Below, piece after piece: positions 35,756 through 43,955 of a DNA stretch of 64,000 bases. The first letter of the stretch is position 1. Each line of letters begins with the position of its first letter. Source of the stretch: an uncultured Lachnospiraceae bacterium (GTDB taxonomy: Bacteria > Bacillota > Clostridia > Lachnospirales > Lachnospiraceae); the NCBI GenBank assembly GCA_944381575.1, contig CALWLS010000002.1:124001-188000 (forward strand), in the 5' to 3' direction. The position numbers were made by a program, and so were the translations under genes. A model generated the notes under the pieces. The model was not told where the DNA came from. It made no database searches and worked only from the letters and a program-made list of their open reading frames with translations.

Positions 35756-36403
35756 CTACGCTTTAAGCAGGAACTGATTTTTCTTATATTCGATCAGTCC
35801 GTCCTTCTGCATTTTGGAAAGCTCATTACACATGGCGCTGCGATCGACATTCAGATAGTCCGCCAGCTGCTGACGGTTATAGGGTATCATAAAGGAATTA
35901 CTTCCAGACCTCCTGGCACATTCCGAAAAGTAAGACATCAGCCTGCCCCGGACAGATTTTGAGCTGGTATGCTGTATCCTCTGTGAGAGCAGCAAACTTT
36001 TATGGGCGCAAATAGTCAGTAGATTTCCGACAAGCTTTGTATGAAACTGGCAGGCATTTGTACACGGGGACAAAACCCGCCCTATCTTCAGAAACAATAC
36101 CGAAGTTTCTTCAACGGCAGATACCGTGACCAGCATAGGCTGTCCCGGGATGCAGGCGTACACTTCCGCAAAAACGGAACCCGGCACAACATTTCCCAAA
36201 ACACTGGCGTTGCCCCAAATGTCATTACAGGATATTACCGCCATACCTGAAAGCACTATACCGATGGAATCTGTTATGCTTCCTTCCGATAAGATCGTTT
36301 CCCCCTTTTGATATTTGCGTTCTTTGGCACTAAGGCAGCTTAAAAGTGATGATATCTCCTCTTCTTTTAATCCACGAAACAGCTGTGTGTCGGATAGTTT
36401 CAT
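35756..36403 (-). CDS. Crp/Fnr family transcriptional regulator
   Basis: 215 residues. An N-terminal cyclic-nucleotide-binding-like sensor domain (about 1-115) with GETILSEGSITDSIGIVLSG and GSVFAE, and a C-terminal helix-turn-helix YNRQQLADYLNVDRSAMCNE near residues 168-187. A CxxxC in SPCTNACQFH near residue 113 could hold a redox or Fe-S ligand, but this is inference. It is divergent from an iron-sulfur protein gene with a palindromic operator between them, suggesting it controls that gene. Confidence 0.9.
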   Translation of the reverse strand: MKLSDTQLFRGLKEEEISSLLSCLSAKERKYQKGETILSEGSITDSIGIVLSGMAVISCNDIWGNASVLGNVVPGSVFAEVYACIPGQPMLVTVSAVEETSVLFLKIGRVLSPCTNACQFHTKLVGNLLTICAHKSLLLSQRIQHTSSKSVRGRLMSYFSECARRSGSNSFMIPYNRQQLADYLNVDRSAMCNELSKMQKDGLIEYKKNQFLLKA

Positions 36404-36417
36404 ATTTTCTCCTTTTT

Positions 36418-36433
36418 TGTTGTCATGGCAACA
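36418..36433. promoter_or_regulatory. Probable Crp/Fnr-type operator
   Basis: TGTTGTCATGGCAACA, a 16-bp palindrome with one imperfect pair, placed 15 nt before the regulator start codon and about 85 bp upstream of the divergent gene's inferred transcription start. Confidence 0.6.
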
Positions 36434-36477
36434 TACGTGTGATTATGATTATAGTATTCTAAGCACATAAATTCAAC

Positions 36478-36505
36478 TTGAGTTAGTAAGACTTAAGTTT
36501 ATACT
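36478..36505 (+). promoter_or_regulatory. Promoter of the 4Fe-4S protein gene
   Basis: TTGAGT, 16-bp spacer, TATACT. The implied start near 36512 falls on an early in-frame ATG and supports the later start at 36542. Confidence 0.6.
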
Positions 36506-36541
36506 GACAATATGAACTTGATCGAAAGGATAATATTTGAA

Positions 36542-37258
36542 ATGATCAGAAAAATAATTCAGATAGACGAAGAAAAATGTAACGGATGCGGAGCCTGCGC
36601 TAACGCCTGCCACGAAGGAGCAATAGGCATGATGAACGGAAAAGCAAAACTGCTGCGTGATGACTACTGCGATGGGCTTGGCAACTGCCTTCCAGCCTGC
36701 CCCACCGGCGCAATCAGCTTTGTAGAACGTGAGGCGGCCGCATATGACGAAAAGGCGGTGCAGGAAAGATTAAAACAAAATGCCATGCAACACTCCTCAG
36801 ACAGTACCCACGCCGGATGTCCCGGCAGCAGGATGCAGCACATAGATCATGCTGACGCTGATAAAATTCCTGTTCGTCCTGTTTCACAGTCCTGCTCACA
36901 GCTTGGGCAGTGGCCATGCCAGATAAAGCTTGTTCCTGTAAATGCCCCGTATTTTGATGGCGCAAAACTGCTGATAGCAGCCGACTGCACTGCATACGCC
37001 TATACCGGAATGCATGAAGATTTCATGCGCGGGAAGATCACCATTATCGGATGTCCTAAGCTGGACAGTGTGGATTACAGCGAGAAGCTGACTCAGATCA
37101 TCCAGAATAACAACATTCAGAGCGTAACCATCGTACGTATGGAGGTTCCATGCTGCGGCGGGCTGGAGGCAGCCGCAAAAGCCGCCCTTAAGGCAAGCGG
37201 AAAATTTATTCCATGGCAGGTCGTAACCATATCCATCGACGGCCGCATCCTGGACTAA
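36542..37258 (+). CDS. 4Fe-4S dicluster protein
   Basis: 238 residues starting MIRKIIQIDEEKC. Two ferredoxin-type sites: CNGCGACANAC near residue 14 and a degenerate second site CDGLGNCLPACP near 43. Two Cys-containing segments follow, and the C-terminal half contains AADCTAYAY and MEVPCCGGLEAA, which look like additional cluster ligands. Such proteins accompany Crp/Fnr regulators in Clostridia. A redox role is likely; the partner is unknown. It is followed 13 nt later by a TIGR04076 gene. Confidence 0.85.
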   Translation: MIRKIIQIDEEKCNGCGACANACHEGAIGMMNGKAKLLRDDYCDGLGNCLPACPTGAISFVEREAAAYDEKAVQERLKQNAMQHSSDSTHAGCPGSRMQHIDHADADKIPVRPVSQSCSQLGQWPCQIKLVPVNAPYFDGAKLLIAADCTAYAYTGMHEDFMRGKITIIGCPKLDSVDYSEKLTQIIQNNNIQSVTIVRMEVPCCGGLEAAAKAALKASGKFIPWQVVTISIDGRILD

Positions 37259-37271
37259 GAAAGGAATAATT

Positions 37272-37541
37272 ATGGCAAAGCCTAAAATAAAAATCAGTCT
37301 TATCGAACAAAAAGGCCATATGGGATGCCATCGCGGGCACAAGATCGGCGATACATTTGATTTTGATACAGAAAGAGGAAGGCTCTGCCCCATGGCCATG
37401 CATGTGGCTTTTCCTTATATAGATATCCTGCGCTATGGCGGTAAGCTTCCGGACCAGCCCGATGGCACCGCCATATTCTGCTGCCCGGATGTGGATGTGA
37501 TAAATGTGTTTAAGATCGAAATCGTGGACGAGGCTGAATAA
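37272..37541 (+). CDS. TIGR04076 family protein
   Basis: 89 residues. The family pattern of a short beta-rich protein with a conserved Cys-Pro is visible: KGHMGCHRGHKIGDTFDFD and GRLCPMAMHVAFPYID. No function is established. AGAAAGGAA precedes the ATG; it forms an operon with the preceding 4Fe-4S protein. Confidence 0.82.
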   Translation: MAKPKIKISLIEQKGHMGCHRGHKIGDTFDFDTERGRLCPMAMHVAFPYIDILRYGGKLPDQPDGTAIFCCPDVDVINVFKIEIVDEAE

Positions 37542-37550
37542 TTTGTCAAA

Positions 37551-37649
37551 TTAACCTGTACTTTCGTGCAAATTCAGCGCTTCTTAACCTGCATTTTCGT
37601 GCAAAATCAAGGGTAGTTAACTTGCCTTTTCGTGATTTTTGATTTATTT
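37551..37649 (+). repeat. Three tandem 33-bp repeats
   Basis: Units start at 37551, 37584 and 37617 with TTAACCTGTACTTTCGTGC, TTAACCTGCATTTTCGTGC and TTAACTTGCCTTTTCGTGA. The first half of each unit is well conserved and the second half is variable. They follow the TIGR04076 gene and adjoin the end of a toxin gene. Confidence 0.85.
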
Positions 37650-37674
37650 TCGGCATTTTATTATTTTGCCGAAT

Positions 37675-37995
37675 TTAAATCAAATCATTTAATAATCTGC
37701 CATAATTACGTTTTGCATAGACTACCCTTGCAACTATCACCAGTTTTTTCTCTTCATCAACCCAATAAAACATCAGATAATTCCGCACCCGGATTTTTCT
37801 ATACTCACGCTTTAGCGGGCGGATCGTTCTATAAGCCGGCGTTGCATATGGAAATGCAAGTACACTTTCAGCCGCTTTAACCAGCTCATCTGCCAGTCGT
37901 TCCGCCGCATCCGGATTTTTCAGTTTCCAGCTGATATACCGTACGATTTCAAGCATATCATTCCTCGCAGCAGGCAAATACTCCAAATTATACAA
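37675..37995 (-). CDS. RelE/ParE-family toxin
   Basis: 106 residues with a RelE/ParE fold pattern: EYLPAARNDMLEIVRYISWKL at the N-terminus and YRKIRVRNYLMFYWVDEE in the C-terminal strands. I set the start at TTG 37995 because AAGGAGGAG lies 4-9 nt upstream; it overlaps the antitoxin stop by 8 nt. Toxin of a type II pair; RelE-like ribonuclease or ParE-like gyrase action cannot be told apart here. Confidence 0.88.
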   Translation of the reverse strand: MYNLEYLPAARNDMLEIVRYISWKLKNPDAAERLADELVKAAESVLAFPYATPAYRTIRPLKREYRKIRVRNYLMFYWVDEEKKLVIVARVVYAKRNYGRLLNDLI

Positions 37996-38266
37996 CCTGC
38001 TCCTCCTTAATGGCATCCTTCATTGCCTTGAGCACATCTTTGGATGAATAGCGTTGATCTGTCAGCTCAGCCTCTCTCTCTGCTTCCTGCAATTTTAAAT
38101 ATATTTCACTTTCAAACTGCAGACTTTCAAAAGCCTCCATACTCATTACGACCATATCGCCGTAACCGTTTTTCGTAAGAAAAACCGGCTGTGCAGTTTC
38201 ATGCACAGTCTTTGAAATATCAGCAAAATTATTCCTTAAATCAGAAACCGGTCTAATCATCTTCAT
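37988..38266 (-). CDS. Phd/YefM-family antitoxin
   Basis: 92 residues. The N-terminal DNA-binding Phd/YefM domain reads RPVSDLRNNFADISKTV and VFLTKNGYGDMVVMSME; the acidic helical C-terminus binds the toxin in known systems. AAGGAGG lies 8 nt before the ATG. An inverted repeat at 38289-38310 just upstream is the likely autoregulatory operator. Confidence 0.93.
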   Translation of the reverse strand: MKMIRPVSDLRNNFADISKTVHETAQPVFLTKNGYGDMVVMSMEAFESLQFESEIYLKLQEAEREAELTDQRYSSKDVLKAMKDAIKEEQVV

Positions 38267-38288
38267 AGTATCGACCTCCTTGATGTTA

Positions 38289-38310
38289 TTTTAGCATGAT
38301 TGCGCTAAAA
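38289..38310 (-). promoter_or_regulatory. Operator-like inverted repeat of the toxin-antitoxin operon
   Basis: TTTTAGC and GCTAAAA separated by 8 bp, 22 nt upstream of the antitoxin start. Confidence 0.65.
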
Positions 38311-38368
38311 TATCTCGCGATAAATCAGAAACCTCTGAAAATTCTTTTACACTGTTTTTCTGTACCGC

Positions 38369-38488
38369 CTAAACTATAGATAAATATAAAAATGGCGAAA
38401 CAAGACCTGCATTTTCATAGCCCTGCACCATCCGGCGGGTGATCTTAAGTTCATCGCATACCTCGTATAATGTCTTGACCAATTTCAT
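38369..38488 (-). pseudogene. MerR-family regulator, N-terminal remnant
   Basis: A 39-residue reading frame starting MKLVKTLYEVCDELKITRRM with VQGYENAGLVSP, the first helix-turn-helix of a MerR-type protein, then a stop. It has a good GGAGG site 6 nt upstream and a palindromic operator at 38506-38524, so the 5' regulatory end is intact while the rest of the gene is gone. Confidence 0.7.
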
Positions 38489-38505
38489 TACCTCCTCACC
38501 GTAAA

Positions 38506-38524
38506 ACTGCACTTAAAGTGCAGT
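38506..38524 (-). promoter_or_regulatory. MerR-type operator palindrome
   Basis: ACTGCACTT-A-AAGTGCAGT, a perfect 9+1+9 palindrome that overlaps a TTGACT -35-like box on the minus strand, as in MerR-controlled promoters. No clear -10 box at the expected 19-bp spacing. Confidence 0.6.
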
Positions 38525-38632
38525 CAAGAAATTTGCCTGAGATCACATCCCATAACAGCTCTTGTTTTTTTCGCTAGAAGGTATCTGCGGGAAATGCGGA
38601 TATCAACCAATGTAATTTATAAAAAATAACAT

Positions 38633-38662
38633 AAAAAAAAGCACCGACCATCAGTGTCGGTG
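38633..38662 (-). terminator. Orphan intrinsic terminator
   Basis: On the minus strand CACCGAC and GTCGGTG form a 7-bp stem with a 7-nt loop followed by a run of eight T. No gene precedes it on that strand; a short untranslated RNA or lost gene is possible. Confidence 0.7.
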
Positions 38663-38867
38663 TTCAGTGCTATGTACAAAGGCCTTTATTTACAATTAAA
38701 TAGCTTTTTTATCTATAAAATTCTTTATGTGTATTTATCTGTGATTCTTATTGTTATTTAGTAAAAAATCTTATGCTTAAGTAAGTTTATGCTTATTATA
38801 TCGAAAAACTATTAATATATCAGGACTTTTTAGATATAATACTGGTAAAGATTATGGAGGTGTTCCA

Positions 38868-40067
38868 ATGATTATCCGCCCGCACTATTTGAATATGCTG
38901 AAAACCTACCGGGATATCCCGCTTGTCAAGATACTTGCAGGGATAAGACGCTGCGGTAAATCCACTATCCTGGAGATGCTGAAAAATGATCTTATAGAGA
39001 ACGGCATTGCACCTGATCATATTATCAGTATGCGTTTTACGTCCGAAGAGCTTGATAAAATAATAAACGATAAAGATATGTATCAGAGCATAAAAAACAG
39101 TATGCACGATGACGGCCGGTACTATCTTTTGCTGGATGAGGTTCAGGAGATCAACGGTTGGGAGAAAGCCGTAAACAGCCTGTTAGAGAATTACAATACC
39201 GACATTTATGTAACGGGTTCCAATTCCAGGCTTATGTCCGGTGAGATCTCAACCTATCTTACCGGACGATATATATCCATACCCGTTTTTACCCTGTCCT
39301 TTGCTGAGTATCTTGAATTTAAAAAATCAGATCCACGGTCTCGCAGAGAACTGTTAAGTGATTATCTGCGTCTCGGCGGTTTCCCGATCGTGGCTCTTGG
39401 CAATTTTGACGAGCAGTCGGCCTATCAGATAGTGGAGGGCATATATAATTCGGTTATTAACAGCGATATTACAAAAAGACACAATATTACCAATTTCGAC
39501 CTTTTCAATCGTGTCGTAAAATACATTATTGAAAATGTAGGAAAAACATTTTCCGCCAATTCAATAACGAAATTCCTGAAAAATGAAGGACGTTCCCTGT
39601 CCGTGGAAACTGTATATAACTACCTTACCTGGTTGGAAAAGGCATTTGTTATCTACCGCTGCCAGAGATATGATTTACAGGGAAAATCCATATTGAAGAC
39701 ACAGGAAAAATTTTATCTGGCGGACTCTTCGCTCAAATACTGTATTATAGGATTCAATCCACAGTCTGTCGCATCCATGCTGGAAAATATAGTATATTTT
39801 GAGTTGCTCCGTCGCGGCTATGATGTCTACATTGGAAAAAATGGGACAAAAGAAATAGATTTTGCAGCAGTCAAACGTGACGATCGCATATATGTACAGG
39901 TATGCCGCAGCCTGCCAACCGGATCGGATCGTGAGATCAGCAATCTCCTTGACATCAAGGATCACTATCCTAAATATGTAGTGACCCTGGATGAGTTTGC
40001 CTCAGGAAATATAAATGGAGTGAGACTTGTACATCTGGCAGATTTTCTGTTAGATCCTTCATACTGA
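38868..40067 (+). CDS. DUF4143-type ATPase (AAA_14)
   Basis: 399 residues. An N-terminal AAA domain with Walker A GIRRCGKST near residue 26, Walker B-like YYLLLDEVQEI near 86 and sensor VTGSNSRLM is followed by the C-terminal DUF4143 domain (about 200-399) with FSANSITKFLKNEGR and a nuclease-like strand KEIDFAAVKRDDRIYVQV. Such proteins are common, mobile accessory genes of unknown role, sometimes linked with DNA processing. Monocistronic, with its stop 6 nt from a convergent gene. Confidence 0.9.
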   Translation: MIIRPHYLNMLKTYRDIPLVKILAGIRRCGKSTILEMLKNDLIENGIAPDHIISMRFTSEELDKIINDKDMYQSIKNSMHDDGRYYLLLDEVQEINGWEKAVNSLLENYNTDIYVTGSNSRLMSGEISTYLTGRYISIPVFTLSFAEYLEFKKSDPRSRRELLSDYLRLGGFPIVALGNFDEQSAYQIVEGIYNSVINSDITKRHNITNFDLFNRVVKYIIENVGKTFSANSITKFLKNEGRSLSVETVYNYLTWLEKAFVIYRCQRYDLQGKSILKTQEKFYLADSSLKYCIIGFNPQSVASMLENIVYFELLRRGYDVYIGKNGTKEIDFAAVKRDDRIYVQVCRSLPTGSDREISNLLDIKDHYPKYVVTLDEFASGNINGVRLVHLADFLLDPSY

Positions 40068-40072
40068 TCAAC

Positions 40073-40519
40073 TCATTTCCTATCAGTTTTTCCGGCAGGC
40101 ACAAGGCTCTTAAGCACTTCGTCCATGCCCGGAAAATGTTTTTTTACAGCTATCGGAAGCCCGTTTTCCCGTATGAAGCAGTGGGAGGATTCCGCTTTCG
40201 CTATCAGGTCTCCGTTATTTTTATCACGCATGACATAAGACAGCGTGAGGACCACTCCGTTATAGCTCTTAAGGCTAACGTCTATCTCAATAAGATCATC
40301 GTAGGTCGTGGAGCGTTTATATTCACAGCTTACGGCGGTCACCGGTGAGGTTATACCTTCGGCCTCTATGCGCTGCATCGGATAACCTATCTCCTTAAGG
40401 AATTCGAGCCTTGCCTCCTCCATGAAGCGGATATAGTTGGAGTGATGGGTTATGCCCATTTTGTCCGTTTCATAATAATTTACCTTATGCGTATAAAAAA
40501 CGTGCTTTTCCGTCTCCAT
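40073..40519 (-). CDS. Acyl-CoA thioesterase, hotdog fold
   Basis: 148 residues of the 4HBT/YbgC type. The motif TDKMGITHHSNYIRFMEEAR near residues 18-37 carries the conserved Tyr/Asp-His-Asn region of the family. Likely hydrolyses a short or aromatic acyl-CoA; substrate unknown. Confidence 0.9.
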   Translation of the reverse strand: METEKHVFYTHKVNYYETDKMGITHHSNYIRFMEEARLEFLKEIGYPMQRIEAEGITSPVTAVSCEYKRSTTYDDLIEIDVSLKSYNGVVLTLSYVMRDKNNGDLIAKAESSHCFIRENGLPIAVKKHFPGMDEVLKSLVPAGKTDRK

Positions 40520-40556
40520 TTATTCCCTATTTCTCCTCCGTTTTCCATAGCGTTAC

Positions 40557-41102
40557 TTACAGCGCCGTACCTTTCTTGGGAACATATACTCCGCTCATAT
40601 CGGCATTTTCCAATTCCAAAAGCCTGATCTTCTTATCTATGCCTCCGGCGTAACCAGTAAGGCTTCCGTTAGAGCCCACTACCCTGTGACATGGTACGAT
40701 AACGGATATCTTATTATGTCCTACAGCGCCTCCCACGGCCTGGGCTGACAGGTGCTCAGTCCCTCGTTTCTTAGCGATCCGCTTTGCTATCTCTCCATAT
40801 GACATTGTACGGCCGTACGGGATGGTGAGCAGTATCTCCCATACCTCTTTCTGAAACTCCGTCCCGATAAAATTGAGCGGCGGCGTAAAATCCGGTTCAT
40901 TTCCTGAAAAATATATATCCAACCAGTGTTTCGCAGTCTCAAATACCGGCAGCTCCCTTTCCTCACACTTATCATCAAGGCCCGCAGAAAAGTATTTCTG
41001 TCCCTCAAACCATAGCCCTGTAAGCCCTGTGTCATCTGCAGCTAAAAGTATAGCTCCCAGTGGCGAATTATAACGGCTTATATACTGCATGTCTGTTCTC
41101 AT
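40557..41102 (-). CDS. ogt: Methylated-DNA-protein cysteine methyltransferase
   Basis: 181 residues. Repairs O6-alkylguanine by a single-use transfer to its active-site cysteine, [21 protein letters not shown] around residue 137 (the PCHRV core). The upstream [21 protein letters not shown] is the usual helix-turn-helix. The start overlaps the fic stop by 4 nt (ATGA). Confidence 0.94.
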   Translation of the reverse strand: MRTDMQYISRYNSPLGAILLAADDTGLTGLWFEGQKYFSAGLDDKCEERELPVFETAKHWLDIYFSGNEPDFTPPLNFIGTEFQKEVWEILLTIPYGRTMSYGEIAKRIAKKRGTEHLSAQAVGGAVGHNKISVIVPCHRVVGSNGSLTGYAGGIDKKIRLLELENADMSGVYVPKKGTAL

Positions 41103-41713
41103 AAATGCCTAAGATCCTCCGTCCTGTATGTCATATAGCCCTCATAATAATAACTGTGATCTATGCCTTTCATATATATCTCACGATCATTGATATCATC
41201 CGTCAGCGCCGTTTTTAAGACATGCTTGATCTCCGTATCGCGGATAGGGCTTCGTTCCATTGCAAGCAGATAATCCTCCTTGTCCACTTTGCTCCAGTCG
41301 ACCACCTTTTTTATTTCTTTCTTAAGCATCAGATCAAGCCAGATGCGCATGCTTCTGCCATTCCCTTCCCGAAAAGGATGGGCAATATTCATCTCAACAT
41401 ATTTCTCTATTATCTGTTCAAATCCCGACTGCGGCATTTTATCAATATTTTTGAGGGCCTCCGCCAAATACATGACCGGCGCAAAACGGAAATTTCCTTT
41501 TGCGATATTTACTGTCCTTATCTCGCCGGCAAAATCATATATATCCTCAAAAAGAAATTTGTGGATCTCTGAAAGCGATTCAAATGTGCCCGCATCAAGT
41601 TTGTCAAGGCGTCCGCTTTCAAACAGCTCCATGGCTTTTTGTTTACTGATCCTTTCCTCTGCCTGGGCAAGCTTAAAAGAATCCGAGATGCCTAATTTAT
41701 TTTGGATCGTCAT
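41099..41713 (-). CDS. Fic family AMP-transferase
   Basis: 204 residues. The catalytic motif [14 protein letters not shown] near residue 112 has every canonical residue of active Fic AMPylases. The beta-flap segment [13 protein letters not shown] is also normal. Near the C-terminus SYYYEG (about residues 186-191) fits the autoinhibitory (S/T)xxxE(G/N) motif, so this looks like a class III Fic with a C-terminal inhibitory helix. Target unknown. It is coupled to the ogt gene by a 4-nt overlap. Confidence 0.9.
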   Translation of the reverse strand: MTIQNKLGISDSFKLAQAEERISKQKAMELFESGRLDKLDAGTFESLSEIHKFLFEDIYDFAGEIRTVNIAKGNFRFAPVMYLAEALKNIDKMPQSGFEQIIEKYVEMNIAHPFREGNGRSMRIWLDLMLKKEIKKVVDWSKVDKEDYLLAMERSPIRDTEIKHVLKTALTDDINDREIYMKGIDHSYYYEGYMTYRTEDLRHL

Positions 41714-41822
41714 TTCCTTCCCCTGTCAAATTTACCTGTCCTTGTAAAAATGCCTGCTTATACTTTACTTTTTAGTATATGCCAAACTGCACTTATTATC
41801 AATTTTCAGCTTCCAAAAAAGC

Positions 41823-41854
41823 AAAACGGAGCGCCGTTAAGGACACTCCGTTTT
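41823..41854 (-). terminator. Terminator downstream of the 242-residue lipoprotein gene
   Basis: AAAACGGAG and CTCCGTTTT, 9 bp perfect, T/A-rich on both sides and able to work in both directions; 70 nt past the leftward gene's stop. Confidence 0.75.
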
Positions 41855-41925
41855 CACTGCATTTTTATTTAGAAAGAAAGGTTACAGACTTAAAGTCTGT
41901 CCACTATGGGCTAAATTGGTTTGTA

Positions 41926-42654
41926 TCAGAGTATGACTATCTTGGAGCAGTTATCCCAGATAATGAGCCTGCTGCCCTCTGTGATATCGTCAAGCGTAAC
42001 TATGTTCCTTGTTTTGAATGGGGAGACCTCGGTATCCTCGTTGGCGGACCATACGTTTCCGTCCTGATCCGTTATCTCAAGGTTGCCGGTATAATCCACG
42101 TCATAGGTGGCGTCCGTTACTACCACGTAGCTTGGAGCTCCCGCATCCTCAGGCACATTTACTATAAGGGCCTGAAGGCTGGTCTGAGGAGGCAGCGACA
42201 TGGTCATGGCGTTTGAGGCCCAGGCATATACAAAATCCCCTTCCTCAAGGTCGCTCATACTTACAGGAAGTCCTGATACCGCATCCACTATAGGAACGAA
42301 GGACTGGGTATGGAATACGGTTTCCTGTCCGTCTTCAACATTCAGAGTGAAATCTCCGCTCTCATCATCTATCGAAGTTATGCTGCCGTACATCATTACC
42401 GGCTGATCCGTAAAGTAATTATCGATGCTGTCTGCATCAGCTTCGCCCTCTGGGGCTTCCTCTCCCTCAGGAAACCTTGCAAGCGTTTCACCCTCTGATT
42501 CGGACTCTGTTTCCTCCTCTGTCTCAGCTTCGGTCGTTTCTGCTTCTGCGGTCTCTGTTTTTGCCTCTGTTTCTGAAGCCGAACCGGCCCCGCATGCCGT
42601 CACTGACAGCGCCAAAGCACAGGCAGCTGCTATGATAAATATTTTTCTTTTCAT
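41926..42654 (-). CDS. Putative lipoprotein with acidic Thr/Glu linker
   Basis: 242 residues. Signal peptide with lipobox SVTACGAG (Cys about residue 21), a strongly acidic linker rich in Thr, Glu and Ala (about 25-75), and a C-terminal beta-rich domain with GSITSIDDESGDFTLNVEDG. The last 60 residues (WSANEDTEVSPFKTRNIVTL) resemble the repeated OB-like region of secreted Firmicute lipoproteins. Function unknown. Confidence 0.78.
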   Translation of the reverse strand: MKRKIFIIAAACALALSVTACGAGSASETEAKTETAEAETTEAETEEETESESEGETLARFPEGEEAPEGEADADSIDNYFTDQPVMMYGSITSIDDESGDFTLNVEDGQETVFHTQSFVPIVDAVSGLPVSMSDLEEGDFVYAWASNAMTMSLPPQTSLQALIVNVPEDAGAPSYVVVTDATYDVDYTGNLEITDQDGNVWSANEDTEVSPFKTRNIVTLDDITEGSRLIIWDNCSKIVIL

Positions 42655-43024
42655 TTTTTACCCTTTCCGCATATGATATGCCCTATCATATTTTGCCCCG
42701 GATACGGGTGCCGTCATTCAGATATTTACCAGACAGCACTCTTATCCCTGCAGATAGCAGTATATCACAGCAGCCATAATACATCTCTCTCCTTTTCCTT
42801 ACGGTTTTGTGAGAAGTCTGTGAATAACTTAAGGAATTATTACTGAAATATTTAAGTTGCATAAACCCTGCGTTTAAATTACAGTACATTTATAGGATCA
42901 CGCCGTGTCATGTAAAGCTTTTGCAGGGCAAAATAAAACCTGTTGGCATAAGCAGAACATTTAAATGACATTTACCGGCATTAAATCATTAAATATCAGG
43001 CAGCAGATATGGAGGATAGCCCAC
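42655..43024. other. 370-nt intergenic region
   Basis: Holds the divergent 5' ends of the lipoprotein and HAD genes. A TATGATA/TATCATA inverted repeat lies at 42672-42690, 17 nt before the lipoprotein start. A possible 32-codon leftward reading frame at 42686-42784 has an AAAGGAG site but no recognisable product, and I do not call it as a gene. Nothing else is supported. Confidence 0.6.
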
Positions 43025-43786
43025 ATGAATATAAAATTATCGGATTTTGACGCGATCTTATTTGACCTTGACGGAACGATATACTGGGGCACCGAGCTTA
43101 TCCCCGGGGCCAACGATACCATAGCTTTTTTCCGGAATAACGGCAAAAAGGTATTTTTCACAACAAATAACTCCACGAAGCGCAGAGAACAGATATACGA
43201 AAAGCTTAACAAGATGGGAGTCGACGCACAGTATGACGAGGTGCTCACCAGCGGATATGTGGCCGCCGACTACGCCAAGCGCAACAATATGAAGGATATC
43301 CACATATTCGGCTCCGCCGACCTCATCCATGAGTTTAAGGATATGGGCGTGGATGTAAATCAGGAGGAGGATGCTGAAAATCTCCTCATCGGTTACGATC
43401 CTGGCATGACCTATGAGGATCTGGTAAAGGCCGTCCGCGTGGCTATGAACTGCAAGACGATCATGGCCTGCAACAGGGAAAAAATATTTGCCGGCCAGGG
43501 CGCTAAGCCGTTCCCGGGCTGCGGAGCAATGACCGCCCCTGTAGAATGGTGCTCAGGACGCACGGCTGACATCATTATAGGAAAGCCTAACACCATGCTC
43601 GTGGACTTCCTTAAGTCCGCCTACGGCATAGAGCCGAGCCGTGCCCTTGTTATAGGCGATACCTATGAGAGCGACGTAGCCATGGCCAAAAACGCCGGCT
43701 GCCTCTCCATATGCATAAGCCCGAACGAATATGACGATACGGTAAATGTCAGAGCCATTAAGGACATACCGGGGCTTTTCGCCTGA
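43025..43786 (+). CDS. HAD-IIA family hydrolase (NagD-like)
   Basis: 253 residues. The HAD motifs are complete: DLDGTIYWG near residue 12 (nucleophile Asp), TTNNSTKR, and ALVIGDTYESDVAMAKNAGC near 208. IIA capping domain between. Likely a phosphatase of sugar phosphates, nucleotides or phosphoglycolate; substrate not determinable. Start at ATG 43025 is set by GGAGGAT 9 nt upstream; an upstream in-frame ATG lacks such a site. Confidence 0.92.
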   Translation: MNIKLSDFDAILFDLDGTIYWGTELIPGANDTIAFFRNNGKKVFFTTNNSTKRREQIYEKLNKMGVDAQYDEVLTSGYVAADYAKRNNMKDIHIFGSADLIHEFKDMGVDVNQEEDAENLLIGYDPGMTYEDLVKAVRVAMNCKTIMACNREKIFAGQGAKPFPGCGAMTAPVEWCSGRTADIIIGKPNTMLVDFLKSAYGIEPSRALVIGDTYESDVAMAKNAGCLSICISPNEYDDTVNVRAIKDIPGLFA

Positions 43787-43846
43787 AGCAGGCATGTCTG
43801 GCTAATATAGCATCTTTATATAGTATATTTATCATCGTATTTTTTA

Positions 43847-43898
43847 AAAGAGACTTCTTTATCAGCCGTTTCTGCAGGCTGAAAAAGAAGTCTCTTTA
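43847..43898. terminator. Bidirectional terminator between the HAD gene and hydE
   Basis: A long stem of AAGAGACTTCTTT with AAAGAAGTCTCTT plus inner CAGCC/GGCTG pairing. It ends both the rightward HAD transcript and the leftward 11-gene operon. Confidence 0.9.
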
Positions 43899-43955
43899 TA
43901 TATTTATAATACAAACATTTACTCCCTGTCTTTTTCCTATTTCAAGTATACGGAC

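Larger units (their letters stand above)
38267..38867. other. 601-nt stretch with regulatory sites and a gene remnant
   Basis: No intact gene. It contains the toxin-antitoxin operator (38289-38310), a MerR-type remnant with its operator (38369-38524), an isolated leftward terminator (38633-38662) and AT-rich sequence that probably holds the promoter of the ATPase gene (GGAGG lies 7 nt before its ATG). Confidence 0.7.

Noticed and set aside
37551-37649. CRISPR array from the 33-bp period.
   Set aside because: Only three units, no unique spacers of constant length between identical repeats, and no cas genes.
42686-42784. 32-codon leftward reading frame with a good AAAGGAG site.
   Set aside because: No recognisable product, overlapping an inverted repeat, and too short to support without conservation data.
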